From assembly GCA_052274345.1 (NCBI GenBank), contig DAVZGP010000002.1:84690-148689 (forward strand): a stretch of DNA of 64,000 nt, written 5' to 3'. The position numbers were made by a program, and so were the translations under genes. Of this stretch, positions 59,629-64,000 are shown in pieces; within the stretch, counting starts at the first letter, position 1, and the number at the start of each line of letters is the position of its first letter. Source of the stretch: Clostridium_AD sp937920395. GTDB taxonomy: Bacteria; Bacillota; Clostridia; Clostridiales; Clostridiaceae. Under the pieces are notes generated by a model. That model was not told where the DNA came from. It saw only the letters and a list, made by a program, of their open reading frames with translations, and made no database searches.

Positions 59629-61629
59629 CTACGCTTGTAATTTATCAACTATTAATTCCCTGTTCTCATTTATATAGGCATGAACATTTTTGCTAGGAAG
59701 ATCTAGAATATATTCTTTCTCACCTATAATAAAACTAGTATTTTGATAAGCAAGTTCCGCCCATATTTGACCATAATCTTCTACAACAAGTTTTGTTGAT
59801 ACTCCCCCAAGTCCTCCAACTATCTTACATCTAATTTCTTTCCCAGCTTTAATAACTCCACCACGAGCTAAGCTTTCGGCTTGCTGAAATATAACGCTAT
59901 CACTTGCCACTATTTGTGATACATATTCCCCTTTACCGGTAATTATAATATTACCGGAGCTCTTAATTATCGAATCTTGACAATAACCTAACACTACATT
60001 TACAGGAAGAGTTAAATTCATATTTAGCGCTAATATTTTATTATCAGTAATTTTTATTGCATCATTTAATTCCTCATAATTTTGTATATTATGAGGACCA
60101 ACACCAAGTATTTTATTTTTAATAATAAATAATAATTCATCTTGCGTATCTTGTTGCTGGAGTATCCTTTTAGCTACTCTAACTGAAGTTTGAAGAAGCT
60201 TTTTAAATTTAGTTTCAAGTAAGATCTTAACAAGTTCTCCATCACTAGTACCTCTTGCTATAAGCTTCATTTCTTTTAATTGTTTTATAGAAGATATTAA
60301 ATTTGAGACATCATTCTTCATACTCTTTAAATCGCTTAAATACTCTAAAATTAATACATCTTCTTTTCCAGCCGCGATATCTGAATGAATGGCATTACCA
60401 TTTACCACAGCATCACCATTCGCAACAATTTCTGCATCTGTTACGCTACCTTTAACTAAAATAGAATTACCTGCTTCTACCTTCATCCCTTCTCGTACAC
60501 TGCCACTTATAATTATATCCCCCACAAATTGAATATTGCCTGTTTTCAAATCCACATTTCCTATTATTTTATGAGTTTTATAAACGAAGAAAGTATTTCC
60601 CCTTGATGATGGTCTACCATCAGTTGTTGCCACAACCTTATACCTATCCTCAATTTTACAACCTTCTCCTACACCGAGTAGTATTCTTCTTGCAATTTTA
60701 GTTACTATATTCTTACCTGTAATATCTATTCCATCTTTTCCATTTTTACCTAAATAAAGAGTAGCCAAAAGCTGTCCTTTTTCAACTCCTTGTACTGAAC
60801 CTATAGCTTTGTAGTCTATACTCTCTTCATCATCATAATTTATAGTATTTTTATTTCCCGCTTGCTTGTAATTTATTTCCAATCTATCATCTACGGCGTC
60901 TATATTTCTATTTCCTTTAGCAATAAGCAAATCTAAAATTTCGTGTGCCTTCGCACATTTTATAATATTCATCTTCAAAATACCATATTTAATATTATTA
61001 TTTAGTAATTCCTTGTTAATTTCTAATTCCGTAAATTTAGGTGGCATAACTTCTTCTTTAGCTTCTACTTCTAATAAGACTGAATTCATAGGCTCACAAT
61101 CTTTGAGTTTATTTGTTATATTAGGTTTATACTCTATACTAATGTAAGCCTCCATATTATCTAAGCTTCTTCTTAAATTCAAATGCCTCTGTGCTTCACC
61201 TTCTTTTAGAAACGCCTCAATAATACTTTCTTCATTCACATTAGCACGTACGCCAACATTTTCTCCATTTACAATTAGTGTAATATTATTAATATTAGTA
61301 TTAGAAATTACAGCTAATTTGCCACCATCACAAGGATTTTTGACTATTATTTTACCATTTTTTATTTCTATAGTACCATCTTTTTCATTATAAATATCTG
61401 TTTTTAAATCATCTCTTTTAACAAGTTTAACATTTAGACTAACATCACCAGGCAATTCTTCTATAGAATCAATAGAAATTATAACATGTTTCTTAAATAA
61501 ACCTCTTTTTTCATCAACTATTGAATATTTAAGCAATTCTTTAGAAATGCCTAAAGCAATGCTTGCATTTTTTAAACACTCCTTAACAGTAGATCCTTCA
61601 AATTTTTGAAATTTCGACTTATACTCCAC
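59629..61629 (-). CDS. FapA (DUF342) protein with N-terminal Jag-N-like domain
   Basis: 666 aa. The first ~60 residues (EYKSKFQKFEGSTVKECLKNASIALGISKELLKYSIVDEKRGLF) resemble the Jag-N/KhpB head. From about 200 the FapA/DUF342 region follows, with KGQLLATLYLGKNGKDGIDITG, KVVATTDGRPSSRGNTFFVY, GNVDLKTGNIQFVGDIIISGSV and stacked beta-helix-like repeats, then a coiled coil. The family is often beside chemotaxis genes and is thought to be structural or polymer-forming, but the role is not settled. The GTG at 61629 fits AGAGG (8-nt spacer) better than the GTG at 61638. Confidence 0.85.
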   Translation of the reverse strand: MEYKSKFQKFEGSTVKECLKNASIALGISKELLKYSIVDEKRGLFKKHVIISIDSIEELPGDVSLNVKLVKRDDLKTDIYNEKDGTIEIKNGKIIVKNPCDGGKLAVISNTNINNITLIVNGENVGVRANVNEESIIEAFLKEGEAQRHLNLRRSLDNMEAYISIEYKPNITNKLKDCEPMNSVLLEVEAKEEVMPPKFTELEINKELLNNNIKYGILKMNIIKCAKAHEILDLLIAKGNRNIDAVDDRLEINYKQAGNKNTINYDDEESIDYKAIGSVQGVEKGQLLATLYLGKNGKDGIDITGKNIVTKIARRILLGVGEGCKIEDRYKVVATTDGRPSSRGNTFFVYKTHKIIGNVDLKTGNIQFVGDIIISGSVREGMKVEAGNSILVKGSVTDAEIVANGDAVVNGNAIHSDIAAGKEDVLILEYLSDLKSMKNDVSNLISSIKQLKEMKLIARGTSDGELVKILLETKFKKLLQTSVRVAKRILQQQDTQDELLFIIKNKILGVGPHNIQNYEELNDAIKITDNKILALNMNLTLPVNVVLGYCQDSIIKSSGNIIITGKGEYVSQIVASDSVIFQQAESLARGGVIKAGKEIRCKIVGGLGGVSTKLVVEDYGQIWAELAYQNTSFIIGEKEYILDLPSKNVHAYINENRELIVDKLQA

Positions 61630-61698
61630 TTGTATCACCTCTTCCGATAGATAACTTATCCCATAAACATTCTATTGTATCCCACATATCAGAATGTT

Positions 61699-62580
61699 TT
61701 ATTTATTTATCGTTCTATTCGAAATAAACTTTACAAATTTTTGTTTATTCTCTTTTAATTCTTTATCAAACCCCAACATTATTGCTTTTATTATTGAATT
61801 TTCTGATGAATTAAAAGAAAATCCATCCACACTTTCTATTGGGAGAACCTTAGGTGATGTCCCTGAAATAAACAAACCATCGTATGATTTAAGATCTTTT
61901 TCTAAAACATCTTTTTCAATAAATTTTATGTTTAATTTTTCACAAGTTTTTATAATAAATTGCCTTGTAATTCCAGGTAATACATTAATGACTCTAGATG
62001 TTACAACTGTAGATCCTTTTACCATAAAAATGTTTGATTTACTACCTTCTGTAATATATCCATCATCATCAATTAAAATTGCCTCATATACCTTCTTACT
62101 ATTTATTTTCAAATTTACATTTTTACGAAACTCATTATTAATAACCTTAGCATTAGGATTACTTCTCTCTCCATGGTAAGTAATAGTTTTAACACCCTCT
62201 GCATATTGCTCTTTTAAAGGATATGAATGCTCCACAAAATATACTAAGAACTTTTCATTAACCCCATCCTTATAAAGGTTTTCACCATCTGGATTATAGT
62301 TTATAACTAATTTTAAATTTCCATTTTCCACTTTATTTTTACTTATTAATTTAATAACTCCATCTATAATTTCATTTTTCGTAATAGTTAAATTGTATTT
62401 CATAATTTTAGCAGAATTCTCAAGGCGACTTAAATGTTCCATAAAAAATATTGGTATTCCATCACTTACTCTTATAACCTCATATAATGATTTTCCATCA
62501 TCACTACAATAATTATGAAATTCTTCGCTCTTTTTAAGTTCATCACCAAATAAAAAATATAGTTGTGTACACTTGTCCAT
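61699..62580 (-). CDS. PLP-dependent class IV aminotransferase (BCAT/aminodeoxychorismate lyase type)
   Basis: 293 aa fold-type IV enzyme. SLYEVIRVSDGIPIFFMEHLSRL near the N-terminus, the PLP lysine in NPNAKVINNEFRKN, then YEAILIDDDGYITEGSKSNIFMV, and VLPGITRQFIIKTCEKL. Whether it works on branched-chain amino acids, D-amino acids or aminodeoxychorismate cannot be read from these motifs. The ATG at 62580 has AGGAGG upstream; the longer frame to 62637 would bury it. Confidence 0.88.
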   Translation of the reverse strand: MDKCTQLYFLFGDELKKSEEFHNYCSDDGKSLYEVIRVSDGIPIFFMEHLSRLENSAKIMKYNLTITKNEIIDGVIKLISKNKVENGNLKLVINYNPDGENLYKDGVNEKFLVYFVEHSYPLKEQYAEGVKTITYHGERSNPNAKVINNEFRKNVNLKINSKKVYEAILIDDDGYITEGSKSNIFMVKGSTVVTSRVINVLPGITRQFIIKTCEKLNIKFIEKDVLEKDLKSYDGLFISGTSPKVLPIESVDGFSFNSSENSIIKAIMLGFDKELKENKQKFVKFISNRTINK

Positions 62581-62676
62581 ATAAATTCTCCTCCTTATTT
62601 TAAGGATATAACAATTAAATTTTGTCATATCTTCCATGTTTATATTTTTATTATACTTTATATCCTATAAATAGTC

Positions 62677-63321
62677 CTACTTCCATCTCAAAATTTCAAT
62701 TTTATCATGTGCTTTTTTATAATTTATCAAATAAGGATGTCCTACTAAATTAAAAAGTGGTAAATCAGAAAGTGAGTCTGAAAACATACATGAATTTTCA
62801 AAATCAACATCTATATTTTCTTTAAGTAAGACTTCTTTTAATCTTTTCACTTTCTCTTCACCTTTACAATTTTCACCTAACATCTGATTTCTATGTAATC
62901 CATTCTCCTTTATAAATCGAGTTCCTATTACTTTATCTACTTCTTTTATATTGTAAAATTCGTTTAAATAAAATTCAGCTGAAGCGGAAATCAAATAAAT
63001 TTTATACCCCTGCTTTTTCATTTTTTTTATGGTATCTATGGCATCTTTATATAATATTTTGCTTAAACGTTTTTCATAAAATTCTTTAACAATTTTTTTC
63101 ATCTCATTTTCCTCTATGCCGTCTATAAATCTTATAAAAGTTCTTTTTGCTTTTGAAGCATCATATATTTTAAATACATAAAAAATCGACGAAAATATGC
63201 TTTTCGGCAAATACTTTATATATTTGGGATTCTTTTTTAACATAAAAAAATAAAATTCTAATAAAGTCTCCCGTTTTGTTATTGTATAATCCACATCAAA
63301 AATAGCTAATTTTTCTTTCAA
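62677..63321 (-). CDS. HAD-superfamily subfamily IB phosphatase
   Basis: 214 aa. Motif I is FDVDYTIT (DxDxT, catalytic aspartates), motif II is the Ser in LISASAEF, and motif IV is MFSDSLSDLPLF. The helical cap between about 25 and 100 is typical of the SerB-like IB group. Substrate unknown; could be a phosphoserine-phosphatase-like or membrane-lipid phosphatase. TTG start with AGGAGG upstream. Confidence 0.9.
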   Translation of the reverse strand: MKEKLAIFDVDYTITKRETLLEFYFFMLKKNPKYIKYLPKSIFSSIFYVFKIYDASKAKRTFIRFIDGIEENEMKKIVKEFYEKRLSKILYKDAIDTIKKMKKQGYKIYLISASAEFYLNEFYNIKEVDKVIGTRFIKENGLHRNQMLGENCKGEEKVKRLKEVLLKENIDVDFENSCMFSDSLSDLPLFNLVGHPYLINYKKAHDKIEILRWK

Positions 63322-63408
63322 TTTTACTCCTCCTTTAAAAATATATTATAATATTATTACCTTAATGTTAATCCTGATACCTCAGCTGTGCAAGAAATAA
63401 TTTAATTT

Positions 63409-63442
63409 AAAAGGAGCCGCTGCATTTGCAACGGCTCCTTTT
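63409..63442 (-). terminator. Intrinsic terminator after the DUF1292 gene
   Basis: AAAGGAGCCG and CGGCTCCTTT with a GC-rich stem extended by TGC/GCA, loop ATTT, and T-rich flank on the minus strand. Confidence 0.9.
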
Positions 63443-63446
63443 ATAA

Positions 63447-63848
63447 TTATTTTTCTTCTTTAATTAAATCTTCATAATATGCCGTTACTTCTGCAAATTC
63501 TTCATCCTCAGGTATAACTAATTCGCCTGTTTCTTCATCTCCAATTACCTTGAAAAGGTATATTGAATCATCTTCAGGATTTTGAACTAAAGCATATTCA
63601 TTTTCTTTATAAGTAAATCCATCTACTATTTCACATGGAACTATGTTACCATTCTCATCTTCTAAATCTACTGTTAATGCTTCGCCTTCGCCTTCGCCAC
63701 ATCCGCAACCACAGCCTTCATGTTCATCATGTTCATGACCACCGCATCCACAGCCTTCATTTTCATGGCTACCGCATCCGCAACCTTTATTTTCATGGTC
63801 ATGTTCGTGACCACCACATCCGCAAGATGTATTTTTATCTTCATTCAT
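63447..63848 (-). CDS. DUF1292 protein with Cys/His-rich metal-binding-like head
   Basis: 133 aa. The N-terminal 56 residues repeat CGCGGHEHD-like units four times (nine Cys, seven His, many Gly and Glu), a pattern suited to Zn, Ni or Cu binding. The C-terminal part (LTVDLEDENGNIVPCEIVDGFTYKENEYALVQNPEDDSIYLFKV) is the DUF1292 domain common in clostridia. The function is not known. AGGAGG ribosome binding site, own terminator. Confidence 0.85.
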   Translation of the reverse strand: MNEDKNTSCGCGGHEHDHENKGCGCGSHENEGCGCGGHEHDEHEGCGCGCGEGEGEALTVDLEDENGNIVPCEIVDGFTYKENEYALVQNPEDDSIYLFKVIGDEETGELVIPEDEEFAEVTAYYEDLIKEEK

Positions 63849-63944
63849 AATGTAGTACCTCCTAGTTTCAGTATACCTTAATTTTACCCTAAAACATAAA
63901 ATAATAAAAGGGTTTTTTAAATTATTTTTATTAAATTATTGTAA

Positions 63945-63980
63945 ATAAAAAAGAAAGATGAAATTTAATTCATCTTTCTT
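63945..63980 (-). terminator. Terminator of a gene beyond the right edge
   Basis: AAGAAAGATGAA (63951-63962) pairs with TTCATCTTTCTT (63969-63980), with a T run on the minus strand. It would end a left-going gene that lies outside the window. Confidence 0.7.
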
Positions 63981-64000
63981 TCCTTTAAAATTTTAAATAC

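Noticed and set aside
63635..63850. Plus-strand His/Arg-rich frame opposite the DUF1292 gene
   Set aside because: Reverse-complement of the Cys/His repeat; no ribosome binding site and the minus-strand gene has all signals.

Overview
The window is AT-rich, has short intergenic gaps, uses many GTG/TTG starts with strong AGGAGG-type ribosome binding sites, and carries a mraZ-rsmH-ftsL-pbp cluster plus a complete clostridial-order flagellar and chemotaxis cluster (fused FliR-FlhB, FliY with CheC-like sites, CsrA/FliW). I read it as a Clostridium sensu stricto chromosome (Bacillota). Species cannot be fixed from sequence alone. No rRNA, tRNA, insertion sequence, prophage or CRISPR array was seen.

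Layout. 1-2943: left-going cell-division cluster with a four-copy MraZ operator. 3044-12738: mixed housekeeping genes, namely the ychF ATPase, a Lon-family protease whose ATPase motifs are eroded, a small basic protein, a Ca2+-type P-type ATPase, a CBS-domain Mn-type pyrophosphatase and an unknown membrane protein. 12883-36262: one long left-going flagellar operon from a SigA-like promoter near 36375-36403, running flgB-flgC-fliE-fliF-fliG-fliH-fliI-fliJ-fliK-flgD-TIGR02530-flgE-flbD-fliL-fliO-fliP-fliQ-fliRflhB-flhA-flhF-flhG-pilZ-fliA-(155 aa)-(66 aa)-flgF-flgG. 36690-50808: late genes, with a divergent flagellin, an unknown coiled-coil protein, three tandem flagellins, fliT-like, fliD, fliS, an unknown gene, csrA-flaG, fliW, flgL, flgK, flgN and flgM. 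SigD/FliA-type promoters lie before flgM and before the first flagellin. 50981-61629: motor switch and chemotaxis genes fliY, fliM, cheW, cheY, cheC, cheA, cheR, cheB, cheD, a second cheW and a FapA-type gene. 61699-63848: an aminotransferase, a HAD phosphatase and a DUF1292 protein with a Cys/His-rich head.

How it works together. The long operon builds the basal body, export gate and hook, and makes FliA. FlgM holds FliA until the hook is finished, after which the flgM and flagellin promoters fire. Each of the three flagellin leaders carries the same hairpin, which contains a near-perfect CsrA site, next to a second GGA site at the Shine-Dalgarno. csrA and its antagonist fliW are in the same cluster, so the CsrA-FliW-flagellin feedback loop can be read directly here.

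The most unusual points are: (1) csrA is fused in frame to flaG across a run of eight G residues, where a change of one G would split the fusion into two genes; (2) a Lon protease keeps its Ser-Lys dyad but has lost Walker A and B; (3) FliK is about 939 aa with four copies of a ~165-aa ruler repeat; (4) a conserved-looking 66-aa gene has only an ATA start, in an ATAA overlap with its upstream neighbour.
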